Shown here piece after piece: positions 33,843-42,755 of a stretch of 46,298 nucleotides of DNA (position 1 is its first letter; each line of letters opens with the position of its first letter). Position numbers and translations under genes: made by a program. The notes beneath the pieces are model-generated. The model did not search any database, was not told the DNA's origin, and worked only from the letters and a program-made list of their open reading frames with translations. This DNA is from Lysobacterales bacterium (lineage in GTDB: Bacteria > Pseudomonadota > Gammaproteobacteria > Xanthomonadales > Xanthomonadaceae). The DNA lies in NCBI GenBank assembly GCA_020442465.1, contig JAGRJY010000054.1:1-46298 (forward strand). Reading direction: 5' to 3'.

Positions 33843-35885
33843 ATGCGCCGATCTTCCCCAGCGCCTCGCCAACCTGCAAGCCTCGCGGTCCGGGTTCGGC
33901 GCGCCTGCCTGCCCGGGGTTGGACTGGTGATCGCGCTGGCCGCGGTGGCGGGGGAAGCCTGCGCCGACGCGCGTATTGAAATCGAGCGCGTGGGCAACGA
34001 GTCGTGGCAGGTCCAGGGCCTGCGCCTCGACATGATCGAATCGATCGACCGGATCGACTACAGCCTGCAAGCGGCGCGACTGCAGGCGCTCGATCGGCAG
34101 TTCGAGCGACTCAGTTGGCAGTGCAGCCTGCCGCTGCCGCTTCCCTCGAGCGAACCCGCCAGCGCAAGCCCGGCCTGCTCGGGCTCGTTGCGGGCGGGGG
34201 GCAAGGCAGTCGGAACACTGAGCTGGTCGCCGGAGACCCCAACCCGGGTCGACTGGCGCCAGCGCGATGCGCGGCTTCGCTGGGCGGCGAACCCAGAGGG
34301 CTGGCGGATCGATCTGTCGGGTGTACCGATCGGCGACTGGCTGAACGCGTTGCAGCCGCCGGACCTGCCGATGGCCTGGCGCGGCGGCAGCCTGCGCGGG
34401 CAGGTGACGTGGCGCGAACCCGCGGCCAGCCTGCGCGCCGAGGTGGAGGTGCAGAACTTCGCCTTCGATGGCGTGGAAGGCCAGGTGGCAGCCGAGGAGC
34501 TGAGCGCCGGCGTCGAGGCGGACCTCGTGCTCGGTGAGGACACGTGGTCGCTGAACGTGGCGTCCCGCCTGAATTCGGGCCTGTGGCTGCTCGGCCCGGC
34601 CCTGCTGCAGCCTCCGCCGGGCTTCGATCTCGACATCGCGCTGCGCGCCGGCGCGCAAGGTATCGATCACGGGCGCCTGCACGGCGACGACCACAGTGCC
34701 ATGCAGCTGAACATCACGTTCGACCGGACGCCGGAACAGCCGATCGAGGAGTCGACGTGGACGTTCGAGAGCCGCTTCGACGATCTGGAAGCCGCCTGGC
34801 CACGCTACCTGCAGGGCGTGGTCGACTGGGCCGGTCTGCCCGGATGGTCCGCGACCGGAAAGATCGTGGCGTCCGCCAGCGGGTGCGGTGACCGCGTCGA
34901 TCAGGTCGACCTCGACGCCGACCAGTGGGCGCTGACCGGTGACTCCGGCGCGATGCGCATGAATCCGGGCGAGCTGGCGCTGCACTGGGCGCGTGCCGGC
35001 GTCAGCGAACCCTCGCGCTGGCGCTTTCCCGGCGGGCGCTGGAAAGGGGCCGAGTTCGGCGCCGTCGACCTGGGCTGGAGCAGCAGCCAGGGTGTGGTCC
35101 AGCTGGGCAAACCGGTGCGCCTCGACTTGTTCGGCGGTGCGCTGGAGCTCGCGGCACTGCGCTGGTCGCCCTTCAGCGGTGAGGTGATCCTGTCGGCGAA
35201 TGTCGTCGACCTCGCCCTGGCGCCGCTCACCGCCTGGCTTGGATGGCCAGCCCTGGAGGGGCGCCTGAGCGGCAGCCTGCCGAACGCCCACTACCAGGAC
35301 GAAACACTTCGTTTCGACGGCGGCCTGCGCGCGGGTCTGCTGGGCGGGGAGGCGCGCGTCGATGCACTGCGCTGGGAGCGCCCGTTCGGCGTCGCGCCGT
35401 CGCTGAGCGCCGACGTGCGCTTCGACGACCTCGATCTCGAACCGCTGACGTCGACCTTCGGCTTCGGCTCGATCACCGGTCGCCTGGATGGCGAGATCCT
35501 CGGCCTGCGCCTGCTCGACGGCTCGCCCACCCAGTTCGACGCCACGCTGCGTACTGATCCGAACTGGAAGGGCAAGCAGCGGATCAGCCAGCGCGCCGTC
35601 AACGACCTGTCGTCGATCGGCGGAGGCGGCGTGGCCGGCTTGCAGGCTACCGTGCTGAAGGTGTTCGACGACTTCTCCTACAAGCAGATCGCAATCCGCT
35701 GCCGGCTTGAGCGCGGCGTCTGCCACATGGGCGGTATCGATTCACGCAGTGGCGGCTACACTCTGGTCGAAGGCAGTGGACTGCCGCGCATCACCGTGAA
35801 CGGATTCCAGAAGCAGGTGGATTGGAGCGTGCTGGTGGCCCGGCTCAAGGCCGCGACCGCCGAGGGCGGGGTCCGGGTGGAATAG
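33843..35885 (+). CDS. AsmA-like/YdbH-type envelope protein
   Basis: 680 residues with an N-terminal hydrophobic signal or anchor (PGVGLVIALAAVAGEACADA) and a long, mostly beta-strand body of repeated short amphipathic segments, as in AsmA-like proteins that form lipid-carrying grooves. The C-terminus is the most recognisable part: FGFGSITGRLDGEILGL, then RISQRAVNDLSSIGGGG, VFDDFSYKQIAIRCRLERG, GLPRITVNGFQKQVDW. E. coli YdbH works with YnbE and YdbL in moving phospholipid between the two membranes; the next gene here is a YdbL-type protein, which supports the YdbH reading. The start ATG 33843 follows a -10 box directly; the open frame upstream is not protein-like. Confidence 0.75.
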   Translation: MRRSSPAPRQPASLAVRVRRACLPGVGLVIALAAVAGEACADARIEIERVGNESWQVQGLRLDMIESIDRIDYSLQAARLQALDRQFERLSWQCSLPLPLPSSEPASASPACSGSLRAGGKAVGTLSWSPETPTRVDWRQRDARLRWAANPEGWRIDLSGVPIGDWLNALQPPDLPMAWRGGSLRGQVTWREPAASLRAEVEVQNFAFDGVEGQVAAEELSAGVEADLVLGEDTWSLNVASRLNSGLWLLGPALLQPPPGFDLDIALRAGAQGIDHGRLHGDDHSAMQLNITFDRTPEQPIEESTWTFESRFDDLEAAWPRYLQGVVDWAGLPGWSATGKIVASASGCGDRVDQVDLDADQWALTGDSGAMRMNPGELALHWARAGVSEPSRWRFPGGRWKGAEFGAVDLGWSSSQGVVQLGKPVRLDLFGGALELAALRWSPFSGEVILSANVVDLALAPLTAWLGWPALEGRLSGSLPNAHYQDETLRFDGGLRAGLLGGEARVDALRWERPFGVAPSLSADVRFDDLDLEPLTSTFGFGSITGRLDGEILGLRLLDGSPTQFDATLRTDPNWKGKQRISQRAVNDLSSIGGGGVAGLQATVLKVFDDFSYKQIAIRCRLERGVCHMGGIDSRSGGYTLVEGSGLPRITVNGFQKQVDWSVLVARLKAATAEGGVRVE

Positions 35886-35927
35886 CCTGCACACATACGA
35901 ACAGCGATGAGCCAACCGGAGACGACG

Positions 35928-36539
35928 ATGAGCCCTGCGAAGCGCACGACCCCCTTCCTGCTGACGCTGATGCTGACGGCCTGTGTGACGATCAACGTGT
36001 ACTTCCCGGCCGCCCAGGCCGAGGCTGCTGCGCGCGAATTCGTCGATCAGGTCATCGGCGATGAAACCGGCGCCAAGCCGGCCAACCAGGGCCAGAACCC
36101 GGGGGCGCTGGTGCCACCGCCGGCACAGCCCCACCTGGCGCTCGCCCTGCTCGACCTGCTGATTCCCGTGGCGCACGCGCAGTCGCCCGACATCAACCTG
36201 AAGACGCCGGCGATCCAGGCCATCCAGGAACGCATGAAAACGCGCTTCGCCGGGCAGCTCACCGCGGCGTTCGATGCCGGGGCACTCGGTTTCGGCAACG
36301 ACGGCCTGATCGTGCTGCGCGATGCCGCCAAGCTCGGGCTGCGCGAGCGCGCCGCAGTCAACCAGGCGCTGGCCGACGAGAACCGCGACCGCAACGCGCT
36401 GTACCGCGAGGTGGCGGTCGCCAATGGTCATCCCGAGTGGGAAACGCAGATCCGCGAAACATTCAGCCGGCAGTGGATCGCCGGTGCGCACGGCGGCTGG
36501 TGGTACCAGGTCGGCGACGGCAGCTGGAAGCAGAAGTAG
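35928..36539 (+). CDS. ydbL: Lipoprotein with YdbL-type DUF1318 domain
   Basis: 203 residues. A lipoprotein signal (LLTLMLTAC) puts the mature N-terminus at Cys, followed by VTINVYFPAAQAEAAAREFV. The C-terminal DUF1318 domain is clear: PAIQAIQERMKTRFAGQLTA, GNDGLIVLRDAAKLGLRERA, VNQALADENRDRNALYREVA, then GWWYQVGDGSWKQK. In E. coli, YdbL is a periplasmic partner of YdbH and the small lipoprotein YnbE; here no separate YnbE is seen, but the strand-like start after the lipid Cys could play its part (inference). GGAG 6 nt before ATG 35928 decides this start over ATG 35907. Confidence 0.85.
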   Translation: MSPAKRTTPFLLTLMLTACVTINVYFPAAQAEAAAREFVDQVIGDETGAKPANQGQNPGALVPPPAQPHLALALLDLLIPVAHAQSPDINLKTPAIQAIQERMKTRFAGQLTAAFDAGALGFGNDGLIVLRDAAKLGLRERAAVNQALADENRDRNALYREVAVANGHPEWETQIRETFSRQWIAGAHGGWWYQVGDGSWKQK

Positions 36540-36627
36540 CCGACGCACCCCGGGCCCGGCGCCGAAAGGTGGTGCAGGCGCGGCAGGGCGGGCCGGGCCT
36601 GCCGGTATCTGCGACAATGCGCGCCCC

Positions 36628-37950
36628 ATGATTGATGCGGGTCGCGCGTTGCAGGAATTCGACATCGATATCCACGACCTGTCGCATGACGGTCGCGGCG
36701 TAGGCAGGGTGGATGGCAAGGCCGTGTTCGTGGTCGGCGCGTTGCCGGGCGAGCGCGTGCGTGCACGCGCTACCCAGCGCAAGAAGCAGTTCGACCAGGC
36801 GACCACGACCGAGGTGCTGCGGGCGTCGCCCGAGCGGGTGGCGCCGCGTTGCGCCCACTTCGGCCTGTGCGGCGGATGCGCGCTGCAGCATCTCGATCCT
36901 GCGGCGCAGATTGCCGCCAAGCAGCGCACCCTGGTCGAGAACCTGCAGCGCATCGGCCAGGTGCAGCCGGAGCGCGTGCTGGCGCCCTTGACCGGCCCGG
37001 TCTGGGGCTATCGCCGCAAGGCGCGGCTGGGCGCGAAGTGGGTGGCGAAGAAGGAACGCGTACTGGTCGGTTTTCGCGAAGCCGCCGACCCGCGCTTCAT
37101 TGCCGACATCGATCGCTGCGAAGTACTGGTGCCGGAGGTCGGTGCGCGCCTCGGCGAACTGTCGGCACTGATCCAGTCGCTGGAGTCGCGCGCGGCGATT
37201 CCGCAGATCGAGGTGGCCGCCGGCGATCACGGCACGGCATTGGTGCTGCGCCATCTGCAGCCCCTGTCGGAGGCCGACCGTAGTGCGCTGCGTGCGTTCG
37301 CGGCGGCCAGCGGTCTGCACATCATGCTGCAGTCGGGCGGCGTCGATTCGGTGCTGGCGCTCGACGGCGAGGGTCCTGAACTGAGCTTCGAGGTGCCGCA
37401 TCATCGGGTTTCGCTGCGCTTCGAGGCGCTCGACTTCATCCAGGTCAATCGACTGCTGAACGAGGCGATGATCGACCGCGCGCTGGAATTGCTGGCGCTG
37501 CAGCCGCAGCACCGCGTGCTCGATCTGTTCTGCGGCCTCGGCAATTTCACCCTGCCGATCGCACGACGGGTGCGCGAAGTGATCGGTGTCGAAGGCGATG
37601 CCGGGCTGGTGCGGCGGGCGAACCAGAATGCGGCAGCGAACGGGCTCGACAACGCCCACTTCCATGCGGCGGACTTGGTGCGCGAGTTGGCAGGACAGCC
37701 GTGGATGCAGGAGCGTTTCGATCGCGTGCTGATCGACCCGCCGCGCACCGGCGCCGAAGAAGTCATCCGCGCGATGGACTTCGCGACCGTCCCGCGGCTG
37801 GTCTACGTGTCCTGCCACCCGGGTTCGCTGGCGCGCGATGCCGGCATCCTCGTGCGTGAGAAAGGGTTTCGCCTGGCCGCGGCGGGCGTCATGGACATGT
37901 TCCCGCACACCGCGCATGTCGAGTCCATCGCCCTGTTCGAGAAAGACTGA
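36628..37950 (+). CDS. rlmD: 23S rRNA (uracil-1939-C5)-methyltransferase RlmD
   Basis: 440 residues. TRAM RNA-binding domain at the N-terminus (FDIDIHDLSHDGRGVGRVDG), an iron-sulfur cluster set (Cys in APRCAHFGLCGGCALQHL, and the fourth Cys in IDRCEVLVPE), and a SAM-binding domain (HRVLDLFCGLGNFTLPIA). Catalytic region: DPPRTGAEEVI with VYVSCHPGSLARD, whose Cys attacks the uracil ring. The start ATG 36628 lies about 10 nt after a GACAAT (36613-36618), so the leader would be very short. The open frame upstream overlaps the lipoprotein gene and is not protein-like. Confidence 0.95.
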   Translation: MIDAGRALQEFDIDIHDLSHDGRGVGRVDGKAVFVVGALPGERVRARATQRKKQFDQATTTEVLRASPERVAPRCAHFGLCGGCALQHLDPAAQIAAKQRTLVENLQRIGQVQPERVLAPLTGPVWGYRRKARLGAKWVAKKERVLVGFREAADPRFIADIDRCEVLVPEVGARLGELSALIQSLESRAAIPQIEVAAGDHGTALVLRHLQPLSEADRSALRAFAAASGLHIMLQSGGVDSVLALDGEGPELSFEVPHHRVSLRFEALDFIQVNRLLNEAMIDRALELLALQPQHRVLDLFCGLGNFTLPIARRVREVIGVEGDAGLVRRANQNAAANGLDNAHFHAADLVRELAGQPWMQERFDRVLIDPPRTGAEEVIRAMDFATVPRLVYVSCHPGSLARDAGILVREKGFRLAAAGVMDMFPHTAHVESIALFEKD

Positions 37951-37953
37951 CCG

Positions 37954-38445
37954 GTGGGCATCGAGATCGAGCGCAAGTTCCTGCTCGCGGACGACGCCTG
38001 GCGGCAGTCGGTCGAGCGCAGCATAGCGATGGCGCAGGGCTATCTCGGCGGCGAGCGCGCCTCGGTGCGCGTACGCATCGCCGGCGCCGAGGCGCAGCTC
38101 AACATCAAGGCACGCGTGCGCGGCGCGGCGCGGGCGGAGTTCGAATACACCATTCCGGTCGAGGATGCGCAGGCCATGCTGGCCGAGCTCAGCCTGCCGG
38201 GCCGGGTGGAGAAGACCCGCCATCACGTGCGACACGCCGGCATGCTGTGGGAGGTCGACGAATTCCACGGCGAGAACGCCGGCCTGATCGTCGCCGAGAT
38301 CGAGCTCGACGCGCCCGGGCAGACTTTCGAGCCCCCGCCCTGGCTGGGGGCCGAAGTCACCGACAAGCTGCGCTACTACAACGCCAACCTGCTGACCCAC
38401 CCGTATCGATCATGGAGCGCCGAGGAGCGCCGCAACGCATGCTGA
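37954..38445 (+). CDS. CYTH domain protein (triphosphate-binding fold)
   Basis: 163 residues from GTG 37954, 3 nt after rlmD. Opens with the CYTH signature GIEIERKFLLADDAW (ExExK), then a strand set with alternating basic and acidic residues: SVRVRIAGAEAQLNIKAR, ARAEFEYTIPVEDA, WEVDEFHGENAGLIVAEIEL. This tunnel fold acts on triphosphate-containing compounds in related enzymes (triphosphatases, class IV adenylate cyclases). Simple bacterial members of this length are usually inorganic triphosphatases, which is the likeliest role. It overlaps the start of nagZ by 7 bases. Confidence 0.9.
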   Translation: MGIEIERKFLLADDAWRQSVERSIAMAQGYLGGERASVRVRIAGAEAQLNIKARVRGAARAEFEYTIPVEDAQAMLAELSLPGRVEKTRHHVRHAGMLWEVDEFHGENAGLIVAEIELDAPGQTFEPPPWLGAEVTDKLRYYNANLLTHPYRSWSAEERRNAC

Positions 38446-39443
38446 TCATCGGTATTCAGGGGCATGAACTGGCGGACGAGGAGCGCGACTGGATCGCGCA
38501 TCCCAGCGTCTCCGGGGTCATCCTGTTCACCCGCAATTTCGACTCGCCTGAACAACTCGATGCGTTGTGCCGGTCGGTACGCGATGCCTGTCCGCGGCCG
38601 CTGCTGCTGTGCGTCGACCAGGAGGGCGGACGCGTGCAGCGGTTCCGTCACGGCTGCTCGACCCTGCCGGCGCTGGCCGATCTCGCCGCCGCCGAGGCGC
38701 CGCTGGACGTCGCCCGCGCCCACGGCTGGCTGATGGCCAGCGAGATGCTGGCGATGGGCATGGATCTCAGCTTTGCCCCGGTGCTCGATCTCGGTCGTGG
38801 CAATCTGGCGATCGGCAATCGCGCCTTGGCCGAGGGCCCCGAGGCGGTGATTCCGCTTGCCACCGCCTACCTGGCCGGCATGCGCGAGGCCGGCATGGCC
38901 GCCACGCTGAAGCATTTCCCGGGGCACGGGTCGGTGCGCGAGGACACCCACTTCGATGCAGCGGTCGATCCGCGCGACTGGGACGTCCTCTGGCGCGAGG
39001 ACCTGCGTCCCTTCGTGGCCGGCCTCGCCGCAGGCGCCGAGGCGGTGATGATGGCCCACGTCAGCTATCCGAAGGTCGATCCGCTGCCGGCTGGCTATTC
39101 GCCGCACTGGATTCGCAGCGTGTTGCGCGAGCGACTCGGCTTCGACGGCGTGGTCATCAGCGACGATATCGGCATGGCCGCCGCCGAGTCGGCCGGCGGT
39201 GTCGCCGGGCGACTGACGGCCCATTTCGACGCCGGCTGCGACCTGGTGCTGGTCTGTCCGCCGGCGTTGGTGGCGGAGTCGCTCGATGCGATGCCGGCCG
39301 GATCGATCGCCGACCCCGCAGTGATCGAACGCCTGCGTCCGCGGGCGCGGCCGACCTGGCCGGACCTCGGTGTCTCGGCGACCTACCGCATGGCTGCAGC
39401 GCGGCTGCAGCCCCTGCCTGGATGGAATGGAGTGTTGGGATGA
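38439..39443 (+). CDS. nagZ: Beta-N-acetylhexosaminidase NagZ
   Basis: 334-residue cytoplasmic glycosidase that removes GlcNAc from anhydro-muropeptides in cell-wall recycling. GH3 motifs: LLCVDQEGGRVQRFR, FAPVLDLGRGNLAIGNRALA, the NagZ-specific loop TLKHFPGHGSVREDTH with the general acid/base His, and the nucleophile Asp in VVISDDIGMAAAE. ATG 38439 lies inside the end of the CYTH gene; the longer open frame upstream is a shadow. It overlaps hpt (ATGA). Confidence 0.96.
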   Translation: MLIIGIQGHELADEERDWIAHPSVSGVILFTRNFDSPEQLDALCRSVRDACPRPLLLCVDQEGGRVQRFRHGCSTLPALADLAAAEAPLDVARAHGWLMASEMLAMGMDLSFAPVLDLGRGNLAIGNRALAEGPEAVIPLATAYLAGMREAGMAATLKHFPGHGSVREDTHFDAAVDPRDWDVLWREDLRPFVAGLAAGAEAVMMAHVSYPKVDPLPAGYSPHWIRSVLRERLGFDGVVISDDIGMAAAESAGGVAGRLTAHFDAGCDLVLVCPPALVAESLDAMPAGSIADPAVIERLRPRARPTWPDLGVSATYRMAAARLQPLPGWNGVLG

Positions 39444-39988
39444 ACGAACAACCGAATCTGGCCGATGCCTTGCGCACGGCCGAGCTGGTGCACGACCGTG
39501 CCACGATCGAGGCGGCGATCACCCGCATCGCCGACGAGCTTCGCCGCGACTACGCGGACCAGCGACCCTGCGTGATGACGATCATGAACGGCGGGATGTA
39601 TTTCTCGTCGCTGCTCGGCCTGCAGCTCGGTTTCGACATCGAGTTCGACTACCTGCATGCCACCCGCTACCGCGGCGAGACCAGTGGCGGTGCGGTGCTC
39701 AACTGGCTGCATCGGCCCTACCGGCCGATCGAGGGCAAGACCCTCCTGCTGGCCGACGACATCCTGGATGAAGGCCCGACCCTCGACGAGGTGCGTCGCT
39801 GGTGCCTGGAGCAGGGCGCCGCCGAAGTGAAACTGGTGGTGATGGCGTGGAAGCGCCATGGCCGTGGTGTGCCTGGCCTGGTACCGGACTACTGGGGCCT
39901 GGAAGTGCCCGACCGCTACGTGTTCGGATTCGGCATGGACTACCACGAGCAAGGCCGCAACCTGCCGGCCATCTACGCACTGGCCTGA
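39440..39988 (+). CDS. hpt: Hypoxanthine-guanine phosphoribosyltransferase
   Basis: 182 residues, purine salvage: adds PRPP to hypoxanthine or guanine. PRPP motif LLLADDILDEGPTLDEV, the TIMNGGMYFSSLL pyrophosphate loop, and the base-binding segment near YVFGFGMDY. This branch starts in an ATGA overlap with nagZ and ends 2 nt before the phosphorylase gene. Together with that phosphorylase it can turn methylthioinosine into hypoxanthine and then IMP (inference from adjacency). Confidence 0.95.
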   Translation: MNEQPNLADALRTAELVHDRATIEAAITRIADELRRDYADQRPCVMTIMNGGMYFSSLLGLQLGFDIEFDYLHATRYRGETSGGAVLNWLHRPYRPIEGKTLLLADDILDEGPTLDEVRRWCLEQGAAEVKLVVMAWKRHGRGVPGLVPDYWGLEVPDRYVFGFGMDYHEQGRNLPAIYALA

Positions 39989-39990
39989 GC

Positions 39991-40758
39991 ATGAGCAGGG
40001 ACGCCGTCGCATTCGCGGTCATCGGTGGCACCGGCCTGTATCGGCTCGCGGGCCTGGCCTCGGTCGATACCGTCGAGGCCGATACCGCGTACGGCGCGCC
40101 GTCCGGTCCGATCCGTATCGGCACCCTGCACGGTCGGCGGGTAGCCTTTCTCGCCCGGCACGGTGAAGGCCATGCGCTGCCGCCGCACAAGGTCAACTAT
40201 CGCGCCAACCTGCGGGCCCTGCACGATCTCGGCGCGCGACGCGTGCTGGCGCTGAACACCGTCGGCGGCATCCGCAGCGACTGCGGTCCGCGGGTGCTCG
40301 CCGTGCCGGATCAGATCATCGACTACACCTGGGGCCGCATCGGCACCTACTGCGAGGAGGCCGGCAGCCCGGTCGTCCACGCCGAGTTTGCCGAACCCTA
40401 TGGCGCAGCGCTGCGCGCCGATCTGATCCGCGCCGCCCGTGCCTCGGCGACGCCCCTCGTCGAAACGGCATGCTATGGCGCGACGCAAGGTCCGCGGCTG
40501 GAGACGATGGCCGAGATTCGCCGCATGCGCCAGGACGGCTGCGATCTGGTCGGCATGACCGGCATGCCCGAGGCCGCGCTGGCCCGCGAGCTCGACCTCG
40601 ACTACGCCTGCCTCGCCATCGTCGCCAACTGGGCAGCGGGCTGCGATCCGGCGGGCGCGGACGCCGTGCCGATCACCCTCGCCGAAGTGCTGGGCAACGT
40701 CGAGGCGGCCAGCGCACGCCTGCCGGCGCTGCTCGAGGCCCTGCTCGCGAGCGACTGA
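39991..40758 (+). CDS. S-methyl-5'-thioinosine phosphorylase (MTAP/PNP family)
   Basis: 255 residues. Nucleoside phosphorylase family 2: VIGGTGLYRLAGLASVDTV, phosphate site RHGEGHALPPHKVNYRANLR, NTVGGIRSDCGP, GATQGPRLETMAEIRRMRQ and VGMTGMPEAALARELDL. The nagZ-hpt-phosphorylase grouping matches the Pseudomonas locus where this enzyme acts on methylthioinosine, not methylthioadenosine, in polyamine by-product salvage. The purine pocket reads MTGMPEA and not MTTVPEV as in eukaryotic MTAP, in keeping with a 6-oxopurine preference. Exact substrate is inference. Confidence 0.88.
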   Translation: MSRDAVAFAVIGGTGLYRLAGLASVDTVEADTAYGAPSGPIRIGTLHGRRVAFLARHGEGHALPPHKVNYRANLRALHDLGARRVLALNTVGGIRSDCGPRVLAVPDQIIDYTWGRIGTYCEEAGSPVVHAEFAEPYGAALRADLIRAARASATPLVETACYGATQGPRLETMAEIRRMRQDGCDLVGMTGMPEAALARELDLDYACLAIVANWAAGCDPAGADAVPITLAEVLGNVEAASARLPALLEALLASD

Positions 40759-40904
40759 TCACCTGGCCCGATGGGCACGCTTCGCTGCGCCGCTACATCG
40801 CGGCGCGAAGTCCGGGTCGTGCCTGGTCGGGCGGCGCGCGGCGGTCCTTGCTTGGGTATGCTCTGGACTCGTCCAGGGCGAGGCCATCCGGCCTTCGGAG
40901 CAGC

Positions 40905-42563
40905 ATGAGCGACCCCACGCACGATCCCGGTCCGCATCGTTTTGCCACCCATGAGGTGACCAATCAGCCGCCGCGGCTCGAGCCCTTCGATGCCTGGCAG
41001 CTCGATGCGCCCCTGCGCGAGGCAGTGCTGCGTCATGGTGCCGACGACGTCGTGCTGCTGCAAAGATACGCGCGCTGGGTCGGCCAGGAACTGACCGAGC
41101 TGGGCTTCGAGGCCAACCGGCACAAACCGACGCTGCACAACTTCGATCGCCACGGTCATCGCATCGACGCCGTCGAGTTCCACCCCAGCTATCACCGCAT
41201 CATGCTCGAGGCGATGCGCCACGGCGTGCACGCCCACGCCTGGCGCAGCACCCACGACGGTGCCCACGTCACCCGCGCTGCATTGTCGTATTTGCATCAC
41301 CAGGGTGAAGCGGGGACGAGTTGTCCCCTGACCATGACCTTCGCCGCGCTGCCGGTGCTGCGCCAGGGCGGTGCCGATCTGGTCGACTGGGTGCGCGGTG
41401 CCACCGCGCTCGACTACGACAGCGCCGACGCGGCGGCTGCCGGCAAGCGTGCGCTGACCCTGGGCATGGGCATGACCGAAAAGCAGGGCGGTTCGGACGT
41501 GCGCGCCAACAGCACGCGTGCGCATCCGGCCGGCGGCGGCGCCTACGAACTGGTCGGGCACAAGTGGTTCTTCTCCGCACCGATGTCGGATGGCTTTCTC
41601 GTGCTGGCGCAGGCGCCGGGTGGGCTCAGCTGCTTCCTGATGCCCCGACGGCGCGACGACGGCACACGCAATGCGTTCCAGGTGATGCGGCTCAAGGACA
41701 AGCTCGGCAACTGGGCGAATGCGTCCAGCGAGATCGAGTTCGTCGGCGCCGAAGCGCGGCTCATCGGCGACGAGGGACGCGGCATCGCGACGATCCTGGA
41801 AATGGTCGCGCTGACCCGCCTCGACTGCGCGCTCGGGTCGGCCGCGGAAATGCGTCGCGCCCTGCTCGAAGCCGTGCACCATGCTCGGCATCGGCGCACC
41901 TTCGGTCGCCTGCTCATCGAGCATCCGCTGATGCGGGAAGTGCTCGCCGATCTGGCGTTGGAGGTCGAGGCCTCGGTGGCGCTGGTGTTCCGCATCGCCG
42001 CGGCGGTCGACGCGGCCCCGCGCAGCGCGCACGAGGCGGCCTTCGCACGCATCGCCACGGCGCTGGGCAAGTACTGGATCTGCAAGCGCTCGGTCGGAGT
42101 CGTCAACGAGGCGCAGGAATGCCTGGGCGGCGCGGGCTATGTCGAGGAGAGCATCCTGCCGCGTCTGTACCGCGAAGCGCCGCTGAACGCGATCTGGGAG
42201 GGCAGCGGCAACATTCAATGCCTCGATGTGCTGCGTGCGCTGCGTCGCGAGCCGGCATCGCTGCAGGCCCTGCTCGATGAGCTGCGTCGCGACGCCCCGG
42301 TCGATCCAGGCTACCACGCACGCCTCGAAGAACTGCTGGCGATGCTGCAGGCCGACGACGGCAGTCTCGAACGCGGCGCGAGGCGATTGGTCGGCGGGCT
42401 CGCTCAGCTGCTGCAGGCCAATCTGCTGCACCGCCACGCCCCGCCGGAGATTGCGCGCACCTTCCTCGTCGCGCGTCTGCTCGCTGCGCCAGGCATGTAT
42501 GGGTCGTCCTTGCCCGAGGATGCGCCGATCGCGCTGCTGCTCGAGCGCGCGCTGGCAGGATGA
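40905..42563 (+). CDS. aidB: AidB-like acyl-CoA dehydrogenase
   Basis: 552 residues, longer than ordinary acyl-CoA dehydrogenases (about 380) and matching the AidB branch. It opens FATHEVTNQPPRLEPFDAWQ, has SCPLTMTFAALPVLRQGG, the FAD-binding region LTLGMGMTEKQGGSDVRANS, GLSCFLMPRRRDDGTRN, and the C-terminal dehydrogenase part ECLGGAGYVEESILPRLYRE, with EGSGNIQCLDVLRAL. E. coli AidB is induced by alkylation and binds DNA; natural substrates are uncertain. The start ATG 40905 is chosen because the protein then aligns with the family; the open frame upstream overlaps the phosphorylase. Convergent with the next gene. Confidence 0.92.
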   Translation: MSDPTHDPGPHRFATHEVTNQPPRLEPFDAWQLDAPLREAVLRHGADDVVLLQRYARWVGQELTELGFEANRHKPTLHNFDRHGHRIDAVEFHPSYHRIMLEAMRHGVHAHAWRSTHDGAHVTRAALSYLHHQGEAGTSCPLTMTFAALPVLRQGGADLVDWVRGATALDYDSADAAAAGKRALTLGMGMTEKQGGSDVRANSTRAHPAGGGAYELVGHKWFFSAPMSDGFLVLAQAPGGLSCFLMPRRRDDGTRNAFQVMRLKDKLGNWANASSEIEFVGAEARLIGDEGRGIATILEMVALTRLDCALGSAAEMRRALLEAVHHARHRRTFGRLLIEHPLMREVLADLALEVEASVALVFRIAAAVDAAPRSAHEAAFARIATALGKYWICKRSVGVVNEAQECLGGAGYVEESILPRLYREAPLNAIWEGSGNIQCLDVLRALRREPASLQALLDELRRDAPVDPGYHARLEELLAMLQADDGSLERGARRLVGGLAQLLQANLLHRHAPPEIARTFLVARLLAAPGMYGSSLPEDAPIALLLERALAG

Positions 42564-42755
42564 CGCGGCCTGCCCGCAGCGGATAAACCGGGCGCAGTGG
42601 CCCGGCATCGTTCGAGTCGGTCGACAGGCCGCAGCGCATGGGCGACCGGGGTTCGACCGAGCCGATGTGCCGGTCGGGGACAGCGACTCAGGGTCATGCG
42701 AACGGGGCCGTACGATCGAAGCATGCTGCATCGCGGACGACTGCGACCGCGGCAG
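42564..42755. other. Gap between convergent genes
   Basis: 192 bases between two gene ends. No gene and no clear terminator hairpin with a T run seen. Confidence 0.4.

Noticed and set aside
33831..35726. 631-codon minus-strand frame opposite the YdbH-like gene
   Set aside because: Shadow frame; the plus-strand protein has a signal segment and a recognisable C-terminus.
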